Below are positions 16,654 through 24,031 of a stretch of DNA of 64,000 nt, piece by piece. Source of the stretch: Ulvibacterium sp965248315 (GTDB lineage: Bacteria; Bacteroidota; Bacteroidia; Flavobacteriales; Flavobacteriaceae); NCBI RefSeq assembly GCF_965248315.1, contig NZ_CBDFIX010000002.1, positions 4,278,001 through 4,342,000 of the forward strand, written 5' to 3'. Positions within the stretch are counted from its first letter, which is position 1, and every line of letters starts with the position of its first letter. The position numbers and the translations under genes were made by a program. Under the pieces are notes generated by a model, which worked only from the letters and a program-made list of their open reading frames with translations, was not told the origin of the DNA and made no database searches.

Positions 16654-17013
16654 TTAATATTGTCCCGTAGCCAATAAAACCAAGGTGCAGGCCACCTCCA
16701 CCTCTATGCCATTGTCCCTAAGTAGCTTATAAAATTCCGGGTTCTCCGTACCAGGATTAAAGATTACCCTTTTCGGTGCTAATTTCAGAATCTCCCCGTA
16801 ATACTCAGGCTGACGGCTTGCACCTATATACAAAGTTATGGTGTGAATATTTTGAAAATCGGTAAATTTGGTCTTAACTTGTACGCCAGAAATTTCCCCA
16901 GGTTCTCTTCCAAATGCTTGAGTTACTATATCGTTTTCGATAAGCCGATTTACGGCTAGATTGCTGTAACGGTTTGGTTTTAAAGAAGCTCCGAAAACAA
17001 GTGTTTTTTTCAT
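16654..17013 (-). CDS. CoA-binding domain protein
   Basis: A 119-residue protein made of one CoA_binding_2 Rossmann fold (YccU-like): K-K-T-L-V-F-G-A-S-L-K-P-N-R-Y-S-N at the N-terminus gives the nucleotide loop, and K-R-V-I-F-N-P-G-T-E-N and A-C-T-L-V-L-L match the family's later strands. The role is presumed to be CoA or acyl-CoA binding, without a defined reaction. It stands alone between the symporter (opposite strand) and a long intergenic region. Confidence 0.88.
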   Translation of the reverse strand: MKKTLVFGASLKPNRYSNLAVNRLIENDIVTQAFGREPGEISGVQVKTKFTDFQNIHTITLYIGASRQPEYYGEILKLAPKRVIFNPGTENPEFYKLLRDNGIEVEVACTLVLLATGQY

Positions 17014-17177
17014 AAGTTCATATTGGGGTGTTAAAATTTATTCGATTTGTTACTTTTCCAAAAAAAAATCGTCTAACAATAATGTGCAAAAATCACTCTA
17101 AATACAATTTTGGTCATCGATGAGGCTATATGTTTATAGTTAATGGTTAGTGTTTAGTATGGTTGAATCGATGACAG

Positions 17178-17213
17178 AAACCCTGACGGAAACGTCAGGG
17201 TTTTGTGTTTTTT
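17178..17213 (+). terminator. Hairpin terminator upstream of the TonB receptor gene
   Basis: AAACCCTGACG/CGTCAGGGTTT with a GAAA tetraloop, followed by TTGTGTTTTTTT. It is a good rho-independent terminator on the plus strand, yet no plus-strand gene ends within 600 nt. The same stem recurs after the TonB gene at 19967-19997. Confidence 0.8.
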
Positions 17214-17359
17214 TACATTAAGAAAATTATTTTTTCCCTTCAGCATAAAGGACAAATATAACGGTTTCAACATACTGTATAGTAGCAAAATACAGCAAAC
17301 AAAAATCAGGAGCATACTTACCCAAAAAAGTTAAAGAAATGTTAAAGAAATGCTCTTGG

Positions 17360-17385
17360 GTAACATAACCTAATTTCTGTCGTCC
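17360..17385 (+). promoter_or_regulatory. ECF-sigma-like promoter of the TonB receptor gene
   Basis: GTAAC (17360-17364), 16 nt, CGTCC (17381-17385), resembling ECF promoters with GTAAC/CGTC boxes and close in layout to the elements flanking the ECF sigma gene at 28,451 (GTAAC, 18 nt, GTCC). It lies 62 nt before the ATG. Confidence 0.4.
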
Positions 17386-17447
17386 ACTTAGGTAACATCA
17401 ATCATCTATCCGCTGTAAGGTGGACTAATCAAAAAAAACGAACAACC

Positions 17448-19895
17448 ATGAAAAAAGTATTGCTGCTTTTAGCAGTGTTTCTATGTATTACTACGTTTGC
17501 CAATACCCCACCAGAATCAGACTTAAGAATCGGTAGCGTAACCGGCAAGGTCATAGATAAGGCCTTACAGCAACCCATTGCCTATGCCGCAATAGTCATT
17601 AAAACACAGGATGGATCTAACGACAAAACCGGTGGGATTACAAAAGAAGACGGCACCTTTGAAATAAAGAACCTCCCCGAGGGCAATCTCGTATTCGAGG
17701 TACAGTTCATCGGATACAAAACATATTCCCAGCAGATAACAATTTCTAAAAAGGATAGAAAGCTAAATCTAGGCACAATTGCGCTGGAAGAGGAGGCAGA
17801 AGAACTATCCAATGTAGAGGTAGTTGGCGAACGCACCACAATAGAACAGAAAATAGACCGTAAGGTAATCAATGTTGGAAAGGATCTTACAACTATGGGC
17901 CCTACCGCTTCCGATATCATGAGTAACATACCTTCCGTAAATGTAGATCAACAGACCGGGGAGCTAACTTTGCGGGGAAATTCCAATGTACGGGTCATGG
18001 TCGATGGGAAATTGTCCAACGTTCCCGTTGCGCAATTATTAAGGCAAATTCCTTCTACTTCCATAAAGTCTATCGAACTTATAACAAATCCTTCGGCCAA
18101 ATACAACCCGGAGGGCATGAGTGGTATCATCAATATCGTGTTGCACAAAAATGCAAATATTGGTTTCAATGGAACCATAAATACTGGTCTTACCGTGGGT
18201 ATAGAAGCAAAATTCAATAGTTCTATAGACCTGAACTACCGCAACGGAAAATTTAACCTATACGGAAATTATGGCAACAATATTGGTAAATATGTTAACG
18301 ATGGCTTTATTTTCCGGGATGAGGAAAATTCCGAGCAAATTTTTGATTTTTTCGACAACAACAAATCCCACCTGTACAAATTGGGAGTGGATTTTTATTT
18401 GAACGATAAGAATACCATTTCCTTCTTTACCAATCAAAACACCTACAACGGAAAATTTAGGGGCGTAACCGATGTCATCTACTATGATGAGTTAAGCAGA
18501 AATACTACCCAATTCTTTGACAACGTACAGGAGAATTCCAGTGAACAATACAATTTTGATTACAAAATGGAATTTAAAAAAGAAGGGCACAATATAGAAT
18601 TGGAAGTAGACTACAACCGATTTAAGAATGATGAGGACGCTAATTTTAGATCTACCGGCACCACGGTTTTCCCGGATTATATGGATTTTGTGGACACCAA
18701 ACGTACACAGACCATAGCCAATTTAGACTATGTTAATCCGCTGGATTCTATATCCAAACTAGAAGCGGGAGTAGAAACGCGTCTTTTTGAGACCAATGTA
18801 GATTATGCCTCAACGGGGTTGTCCTTCAACTCTGCAGGTAACCTCATACCCACACCAGAAACCGATTTTGTCTACGGAATGGATATATATTCGGCCTATG
18901 TCACGTTTGGACAGAATCGAGAGAAATGGTCCTATCAAATAGGTGCACGCATAGAAGATGTGAAAGTTAAGGCAGATACTAATAGAATACGAGCCTTTAC
19001 GGATAATTATACGCAAATCTATCCCTCAGGTTTTTTGACTTATACGCCCACGGAAAAAAACCAGTTTCAATTAAGTTTTAGTAGACGCGTGGACCGGCCG
19101 GGATTACAACAGGTGAATCCTATACGGGAATGGGCCACTCCATTGATATCTTCTTTCGGCAACCCTAGCTTGGTACCTCAGTTTACAAATTCTATGGAAG
19201 CGAATTATACCCGAAGAATGGAAAAAGGAAGTATTACGGCAGGAGTCTTCTATAGGACCATTGCCGATGAAATCAATAGAGCGGTGTACGTAGACCGATT
19301 AGACCTGAACAAGTTGATACTTACCTTTGATAATTTTGACAATACTTCTGCATATGGGGTGGAGATATCCAGCAATTATAAACCGACCAAATGGTGGAGT
19401 ATTAACGGTAGCTTTGATCTCTTTTCGCAAACACAACGTGGAATTACAGAAAGCCTCTTAACCGATAACTCTTCGGCCACCGAAGATGACATTGTAGTGG
19501 AAAAGGTAGAAGTGGAGAATACGGCATGGAACTTTCGTATGAACAATAGTTTTAAAGTTGGTAAAAAACTTACCCTGCAACTATTCGGTTTCTATAGAGG
19601 AGAAAACCAAAATATTCAATTTTTGGTGAAGCCTTTATATTTTGTAAATACCGGGGCAAGGTACAGTTTTGCCCAAGGTAAGGGTACTTTTAGCCTCAAT
19701 TTCAATGATGTATTCAATACAATGCGTTTTGCCTTTGACGGGGAAAGACCTTTTGTTCAAAATGGTCAGTTTAACTGGGAAAGTCAAACAGTTTATGCAG
19801 GACTGTCCTATATGTTCGGAAGTGGGAAGAATAGGGCCGCACAGCGCAAAAGAAGGGACAGCAATACCAAACAAGGTAGTGGAGGAATCCTATAA
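17448..19895 (+). CDS. TonB-dependent receptor-like outer-membrane barrel protein
   Basis: An 815-residue outer-membrane protein. Order: signal peptide (MKKVLLLLAVFLCITTFANT), carboxypeptidase-regulatory-like beta-sandwich (about 30-110, SVTGKVIDKALQQPIAYAAI), plug domain (about 130-230, MSNIPSVNVDQQTGELTLRG and VMVDGKLSNVPVAQLLRQIP), then a large barrel of the outer-membrane beta-barrel family (OMP_b-brl_3). There is no TonB-box evidence and no SusD partner next to it, so the ligand is unknown; relatives often respond to envelope stress or peptides. The tail is basic (GKNRAAQRKRRDSNTKQG). It is flanked by two copies of the same terminator stem. Confidence 0.9.
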   Translation: MKKVLLLLAVFLCITTFANTPPESDLRIGSVTGKVIDKALQQPIAYAAIVIKTQDGSNDKTGGITKEDGTFEIKNLPEGNLVFEVQFIGYKTYSQQITISKKDRKLNLGTIALEEEAEELSNVEVVGERTTIEQKIDRKVINVGKDLTTMGPTASDIMSNIPSVNVDQQTGELTLRGNSNVRVMVDGKLSNVPVAQLLRQIPSTSIKSIELITNPSAKYNPEGMSGIINIVLHKNANIGFNGTINTGLTVGIEAKFNSSIDLNYRNGKFNLYGNYGNNIGKYVNDGFIFRDEENSEQIFDFFDNNKSHLYKLGVDFYLNDKNTISFFTNQNTYNGKFRGVTDVIYYDELSRNTTQFFDNVQENSSEQYNFDYKMEFKKEGHNIELEVDYNRFKNDEDANFRSTGTTVFPDYMDFVDTKRTQTIANLDYVNPLDSISKLEAGVETRLFETNVDYASTGLSFNSAGNLIPTPETDFVYGMDIYSAYVTFGQNREKWSYQIGARIEDVKVKADTNRIRAFTDNYTQIYPSGFLTYTPTEKNQFQLSFSRRVDRPGLQQVNPIREWATPLISSFGNPSLVPQFTNSMEANYTRRMEKGSITAGVFYRTIADEINRAVYVDRLDLNKLILTFDNFDNTSAYGVEISSNYKPTKWWSINGSFDLFSQTQRGITESLLTDNSSATEDDIVVEKVEVENTAWNFRMNNSFKVGKKLTLQLFGFYRGENQNIQFLVKPLYFVNTGARYSFAQGKGTFSLNFNDVFNTMRFAFDGERPFVQNGQFNWESQTVYAGLSYMFGSGKNRAAQRKRRDSNTKQGSGGIL

Positions 19896-19966
19896 AGAAA
19901 TATTGATAGAGCTGGGGACAGAGGGATTGGTTGGTTAAACTCTGAACGCTGGTTTATCAATTGAAG

Positions 19967-19997
19967 AAACCCTGACTTTAAAGTCAGGGTTTTGTTT
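19967..19997 (+). terminator. Terminator shared by the TonB receptor and the convergent PNPOx-like gene
   Basis: AAACCCTGACTTTAAAGTCAGGGTTTTGTTTT: an 11-bp stem and T-tract on the plus strand, 72 nt after the receptor stop. The 3' arm contains the TGA stop of the convergent gene (19986-19984). Confidence 0.85.
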
Positions 19998-20538
19998 TAC
20001 TCAGAATATCCGTAATATGGCCATCCAGACTGGTCGTATTTTTCTTTTCCCTGTATTCCTCCAACCCTTCCTCGCCCTGTTCCTCTGCCCATTCTACCAA
20101 TTCCTTCCGTTGTTGTTTATAATCCATTAAAGGAACCCCAAAACCGCAGGAGACTTGGACAAGTTCAACTTGCATATCGAATAATTGCCTGGCACCGGCT
20201 ATCTCTGGAAAAAAACCAATGTTTTCTTCCCATAAGTCGTCATACTGATGATATACCTTGGCAGAGCCGTAAAGTCTAAGAATCATTGGTGGGCCTTCAA
20301 AGGCACAGAACATTAGAGTCATTCGCTCATTATGCAAAAGATGGGTAGCCGTTTCATTCCCACTACCTGTAAGATTTAACCAAATAATCCTATTTTCATC
20401 AATGACTTTAAAAGAATCCAATCCTTTCGGGGAAAGGTTTATGTGACCATCTTTCATTGCGGTTGCGACAAAAAATAGCCGTTGATTTTTTATGAAGCTA
20501 ATTAATCTTGGTGTAAGCCGTGACATTCGCTTTCCCAT
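19984..20538 (-). CDS. Pyridoxamine 5'-phosphate oxidase-fold protein
   Basis: A 184-residue FMN-binding split-barrel protein of the putative PNPOx family. The stretch from RLISFIKNQRLFFVATAMKDG to NLSPKGLDSFKVIDENRIIWLNLTGSGNET and RMTLMFCAFEGPPMILRLYG is typical. The function is probably flavin- or haem-dependent reduction; it is not the biosynthetic PdxH by length and motifs. I chose ATG 20538 (MGKRMSRLTP), the usual family N-terminus; a longer frame would overlap the FabH-like gene, whose stop is 5 nt upstream. The tight spacing suggests cotranscription with that gene. Confidence 0.85.
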   Translation of the reverse strand: MGKRMSRLTPRLISFIKNQRLFFVATAMKDGHINLSPKGLDSFKVIDENRIIWLNLTGSGNETATHLLHNERMTLMFCAFEGPPMILRLYGSAKVYHQYDDLWEENIGFFPEIAGARQLFDMQVELVQVSCGFGVPLMDYKQQRKELVEWAEEQGEEGLEEYREKKNTTSLDGHITDILSKTKP

Positions 20539-20542
20539 AGCG

Positions 20543-21550
20543 CTACCATCTAAGTATTGCACTACCCCAGGAAAATCCACTACCAAATGCTGCCAAGACC
20601 ACCAGATCACCCTCCTTTATTTTACCTTGCTCCCACACTTCGGTAAAGGCAATGGGTATAGAAGCGGCCGTAGTATTGCCATATCTCATGATGTTATTGA
20701 ATACTTGGTCATCCCTTAGTCGAAAACTCTTCTGGATAAATTGAGAAATCCTTAAATTGGCCTGATGCGGTATCAACATATCTATGTCGCCGATCTTTAG
20801 GTTATTTGCTTCAAGCCCTTCCTTGATGACCTCACTAAAACGAACCACGGCATTTTTAAAAACAAATTGCCCGTTCATATGTGGGTAATACGAAACATCT
20901 TCAGGATCATCTTCATCAATAATGTCGGTTATCCATCGCTTGCCCATTCCCGGAGCAATTAAGGATAGCTCTTCCGCATGCTGTCCCTCAGCATGCAGGT
21001 GAGTAGAAAGAATTCCCTTGGACCTATCCTCTTCCCTACTCAGAACCGCTGCACCGGCACCATCACCAAAAATAACGGAAACGCCCCTTCCCCTAGTGGT
21101 CATATCCAAACCTGTAGAATGTACTTCGGAGCCTATGACCAGAATATTCTTGTACATACCACTTTTAATATACTGATCGGCCACGGAGACCGCGTATATA
21201 AATCCGGAGCACTGGTTTCTTATATCTAAGGCTCCCACTGTTTTAATACCTAAATCCCGTTGTACCAGAACTCCAGGACCAGGAAAATAATAATCCGGAC
21301 TTAATGTAGCGAAAATGATGAAATCGATATCATCCTTATCAATTCCGGCGCGATCAATAGCAATTTTTGCGGCCTTTACACCCATGGTAGCGGTAGTGTC
21401 TTCTCCCTTGATCACATGTCTGCGTTCCTTGATGCCCGTGCGCTCTTGAATCCATTCATCATTGGTATCCATAACCTGGGACAAATCGTCATTGGTCACT
21501 ACATTATCCGGGACAAAATATCCCAAGCCTAGAACCTTAGAATTGTACAT
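20543..21550 (-). CDS. 3-oxoacyl-ACP synthase III family protein (FabH-like)
   Basis: A 335-residue thiolase-fold condensing enzyme. The KAS III triad is complete: Cys114 in R-N-Q-C-S-G-F, His262 in I-P-H-Q-A-N and Asn292 in Y-G-N-T-T-A. It joins acetyl-CoA or another acyl-CoA starter to malonyl-ACP. There is a roughly ten-residue acidic insert (DIIDEDDPEDVSYYPHMNGQ, 209-228) typical of the Bacteroidota paralogues that differ from housekeeping FabH; no other fab genes are adjacent, so it may serve a secondary acyl product. The downstream PNPOx-like gene begins 4 nt after its stop. Confidence 0.9.
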   Translation of the reverse strand: MYNSKVLGLGYFVPDNVVTNDDLSQVMDTNDEWIQERTGIKERRHVIKGEDTTATMGVKAAKIAIDRAGIDKDDIDFIIFATLSPDYYFPGPGVLVQRDLGIKTVGALDIRNQCSGFIYAVSVADQYIKSGMYKNILVIGSEVHSTGLDMTTRGRGVSVIFGDGAGAAVLSREEDRSKGILSTHLHAEGQHAEELSLIAPGMGKRWITDIIDEDDPEDVSYYPHMNGQFVFKNAVVRFSEVIKEGLEANNLKIGDIDMLIPHQANLRISQFIQKSFRLRDDQVFNNIMRYGNTTAASIPIAFTEVWEQGKIKEGDLVVLAAFGSGFSWGSAILRW

Positions 21551-21679
21551 AAGACTTCTTTTTTTATTTCCTTGACTATTTATCTATAACTTTTAAAAGC
21601 GATCAAACTAAAAAAGGGCCAAATAATCGGAGCCAATATAACCAAAATTGTAGGATGAAGAGGTTTTTGCAAGGAAGCT

Positions 21680-22990
21680 TTAGGGTAAATATCTGCTAAA
21701 ACGATTTACGTCTACAGTAGCCTTAAGATCATGTAATAGATTGTATAGGCCAAAAAAAGTGCGGTTCATATACAAAAAGTGTTTTGATCCGCGATTACCG
21801 TTCATTTTTCGTATTTGGCCATCCTTGGAGTAACGTTCGCTTAAATCGGCAATTTTGAGCCAAAAATCGTCAGCGCCAAAATCAAAATATTCTTCATTAA
21901 AAGGTGAAGTAAAAAGTGTCAACATTTCTTTGAAAAGAGCCTTGAAGAACTTAAGCTCTTCCGGAGAATCGGTCTGGGTCAAAATTTCGAGCTCATATAG
22001 TTTCTCCATAAAAATGGTATCGTTCTCGATATTTTCCTTTTTGGCCAATTCAAAATATGGCGTATAAAATTCATCCGGAACCTCCTTGATGCATCCAAAA
22101 TCAATGGCTATTAATGTTTCTTTATCACTAACCAAGAAGTTACCGGGATGGGGATCAGCGTGTACCTTACGTAATCCATGAATTTGAAACATATAAAAAT
22201 CCCATAGGGTCTGCCCCAGTTTATTCCCTAGTTCTTTTGGAAACCCGGACTTGGAAAACTCGCTGAGATGTTGCCCGTGCATCCAATCCATGGTAATGAT
22301 ACGCTCGCTGGACAAATCTTCATAGTATTGCGGAAATTCCAAATTGGGAATCACTTCACAGGCTTCGGTAATTTCCTTGCTCTGTCGTATTTCAAGAATA
22401 TAATTGGTTTCTTCTATTAATTTATGTTCAACTTCCTTAAAATATTTGTCTGAATCTTTTCCCTGAAGATTAAACATTCTGATAGCAATGGGCCTAACCA
22501 AGGCCAAGTCGCTACTTATACTTTCGGCAACACCCGGGTATTGAATCTTAACCGCCAATTCCTTGCCATCCTTGGTCGCCTTATGTACCTGCCCTATACT
22601 TGCCGCATTAATGGAATCGCGTTCAAAACTATCAAAAATCTCTTCGGGGTATTTGTCCAAGTACTTTTTAAAGGTTTTACGAACCAAGGGGGCCGAAAGT
22701 GGTGGGACAGAAAATTGCGAAAGTGAAAATTTGTCAACGTAAGCCCTGGGTAGTAAGTTCTTTTCCATGCTCAGCATCTGGGCTACCTTAAGCGCACTGC
22801 CTTTCAGGCTTTTTAATCCATCGTAGATATCCTCCGCATTATCCTCGTTCAACTTGTCCTTGGAAAGTTCCGGGTTCACCAGTTTTTTTCCGTAATATTT
22901 TACGTAGTTGCCTCCTATTTTTACACCGGTCTTCACCAGTTTACTTGCCCTTTCTATTTTTCCCGTAGGTATTTTATCCAGTGTTTTCAA
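21680..22990 (-). CDS. UbiB/AarF/ABC1 family atypical kinase
   Basis: A 436-residue member of the ABC1/ADCK family of atypical kinases/ATPases linked to isoprenoid-quinone and lipid metabolism. It shows the KxGQ-like helix L-K-S-L-K-G-S-A-L-K-V-A-Q near residue 60, the Ala-rich nucleotide loop A-A-S-I-G-Q-V-H near 128, the K-I-Q-Y-P-G-V lysine strand, the catalytic-loop H-A-D-P-H-P-G-N-F and the metal motif A-I-D-F-G-C. Unlike Escherichia coli UbiB, no C-terminal membrane helices are evident. It is 24 nt after the TetR gene, so it is probably cotranscribed and perhaps the regulated partner. Confidence 0.9.
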   Translation of the reverse strand: MKTLDKIPTGKIERASKLVKTGVKIGGNYVKYYGKKLVNPELSKDKLNEDNAEDIYDGLKSLKGSALKVAQMLSMEKNLLPRAYVDKFSLSQFSVPPLSAPLVRKTFKKYLDKYPEEIFDSFERDSINAASIGQVHKATKDGKELAVKIQYPGVAESISSDLALVRPIAIRMFNLQGKDSDKYFKEVEHKLIEETNYILEIRQSKEITEACEVIPNLEFPQYYEDLSSERIITMDWMHGQHLSEFSKSGFPKELGNKLGQTLWDFYMFQIHGLRKVHADPHPGNFLVSDKETLIAIDFGCIKEVPDEFYTPYFELAKKENIENDTIFMEKLYELEILTQTDSPEELKFFKALFKEMLTLFTSPFNEEYFDFGADDFWLKIADLSERYSKDGQIRKMNGNRGSKHFLYMNRTFFGLYNLLHDLKATVDVNRFSRYLP

Positions 22991-23014
22991 TAGTATCCAA
23001 TCTATTTGAATAGG

Positions 23015-23674
23015 TTATGCAAAGGTTTCTTTGTAGAGGAATTTTCCAAAATCCACAATGTTTTCCAAAGGAGTGTTGTCAAATACATCAAAAATGGTAT
23101 TAATGGATTTTTCAATGGCCATGTCCGTTTTCTCAAATCCTGCGGAACCATCGTTCATCCAAAATCTTAGTACAAACAAGAATTGAAGCCAGGCACCTTC
23201 TGAAAATAGCTGGGGATTATGTTGGGTAACCTTAAGGGATTTTTCGGAGTTACCATCCTCAATGAGATCCTTGGCAAATTCCTTAATATGCTTTCTAAGC
23301 CCTTTTAACTGGGCCAAATTCTTTAGTGGACTTTTACCTTCTTTAAGAGTAAAGAGCACGTAACTTCTATTTAAGGTAAGCAATTCAAAAAATGAGTAGA
23401 AGAATGTGAGCATTTTATCTCTATTGGAAAACTGCCCATATTCTTTATTTTTTTGAATTAAATTTTCTGTGTTTGTATAAAACTGTTCCCATATGTTTTT
23501 TTGCAATCCTTCCAAAGAACCGAAGTATTGATAGAATGCTGCTTCTTCTATACCATTGGACTTACAAAACTTGTAAATGGATTTTGGAACTGATTCATGC
23601 TCCAATACATATTCCATATACAGTGATATAATTTCATCTTTAGATAATTTCTTTGTTTTCGCCTTTGTTGCCAT
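23015..23674 (-). CDS. TetR-family transcriptional regulator
   Basis: A 219-residue regulator with an N-terminal helix-turn-helix: K-D-E-I-I-S-L-Y-M-E-Y, then V-P-K-S-I-Y-K-F-C-K-S-N-G-I-E-E-A-A-F-Y-Q-Y-F-G-S-L-E-G-L-Q at about residues 25-60, and an all-helical ligand domain. I chose ATG 23674 (MATKAKTKKLSK); an in-frame extension of 27 residues has no family match. It is the first gene of a pair with the UbiB-like kinase. A minus-strand terminator hairpin lies about 80-110 nt upstream of the start, an unusual place that could make a regulated leader. Confidence 0.85.
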   Translation of the reverse strand: MATKAKTKKLSKDEIISLYMEYVLEHESVPKSIYKFCKSNGIEEAAFYQYFGSLEGLQKNIWEQFYTNTENLIQKNKEYGQFSNRDKMLTFFYSFFELLTLNRSYVLFTLKEGKSPLKNLAQLKGLRKHIKEFAKDLIEDGNSEKSLKVTQHNPQLFSEGAWLQFLFVLRFWMNDGSAGFEKTDMAIEKSINTIFDVFDNTPLENIVDFGKFLYKETFA

Positions 23675-23751
23675 GGTTTTGTATTTATAAAATAAAGGTA
23701 CGGCTACGGGATTTGGATTTGTGTTAATAGAATACAAAATCCCTATCCTAA

Positions 23752-23784
23752 ACAAAAACGTGCCCTCACAATGGAGAGCACGTT
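23752..23784 (-). terminator. Terminator or attenuator in the tetR leader
   Basis: On the minus strand AACGTGCTCTC pairs with GAGGGCACGTT (11 bp, one G-T wobble, 6-nt loop) followed by TTTTTGTTT. The wobble is paired only on the minus strand, so this is its direction. It terminates transcripts about 80 nt before the tetR ATG. Confidence 0.7.
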
Positions 23785-23937
23785 CTCAAACAACCTAACC
23801 AATAAATAATCAAACGTGATTATAGAATTAAAATTCTCATAGCAATTTTTCTTCCTAATCATGGGTAAAGATACATAATGTTTAATTGTTTTTAAAATAA
23901 ATTAAACAAAATGCGTGTTAAAGTTTGTGTTAAAATC

Positions 23938-23970
23938 TTGCGTTCTCTTATATGTCAGTTTGTCACTTTG
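23938..23970 (+). promoter_or_regulatory. Tentative htpG promoter
   Basis: TTG (23938-23940), 22 nt, TCACTTTG (23963-23970), one mismatch from TAnnTTTG, about 60 nt before the htpG ATG. No CIRCE-type inverted repeat was seen. Confidence 0.3.
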
Positions 23971-24031
23971 GTATAGTATGGTATTTTTTTTGACTGCCTG
24001 ATATCTATTAACGTTAAAAAAACATACAACA

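Larger units (their letters stand above)
17014..17447. other. 434-nt intergenic region between CoA-binding and TonB receptor genes
   Basis: AT-rich DNA holding a plus-direction terminator hairpin (17178-17207), a tandem GTTAAAGAAAT duplication around 17330-17352 and an ECF-like promoter before the TonB gene (17360-17385). I found no tRNA, small gene or riboswitch. The terminator has no visible gene to terminate, so a small untranslated transcript from 17014-17177 is possible. Confidence 0.5.
23675..24031. other. Divergent intergenic region between tetR and htpG
   Basis: Contains the minus-strand terminator at 23752-23784, a short inverted repeat AGAATT/AATTCT near 23824-23838 and the htpG promoter region. 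A 39-codon minus-strand frame (23862-23743) runs through the hairpin but has no recognisable homology. Apart from these I see nothing. Confidence 0.5.

Noticed and set aside
20539..20610. Longer start for the PNPOx-like protein
   Set aside because: It would overlap the FabH-like gene end and adds no family-like sequence; MGKRMSRLTP is the normal start.
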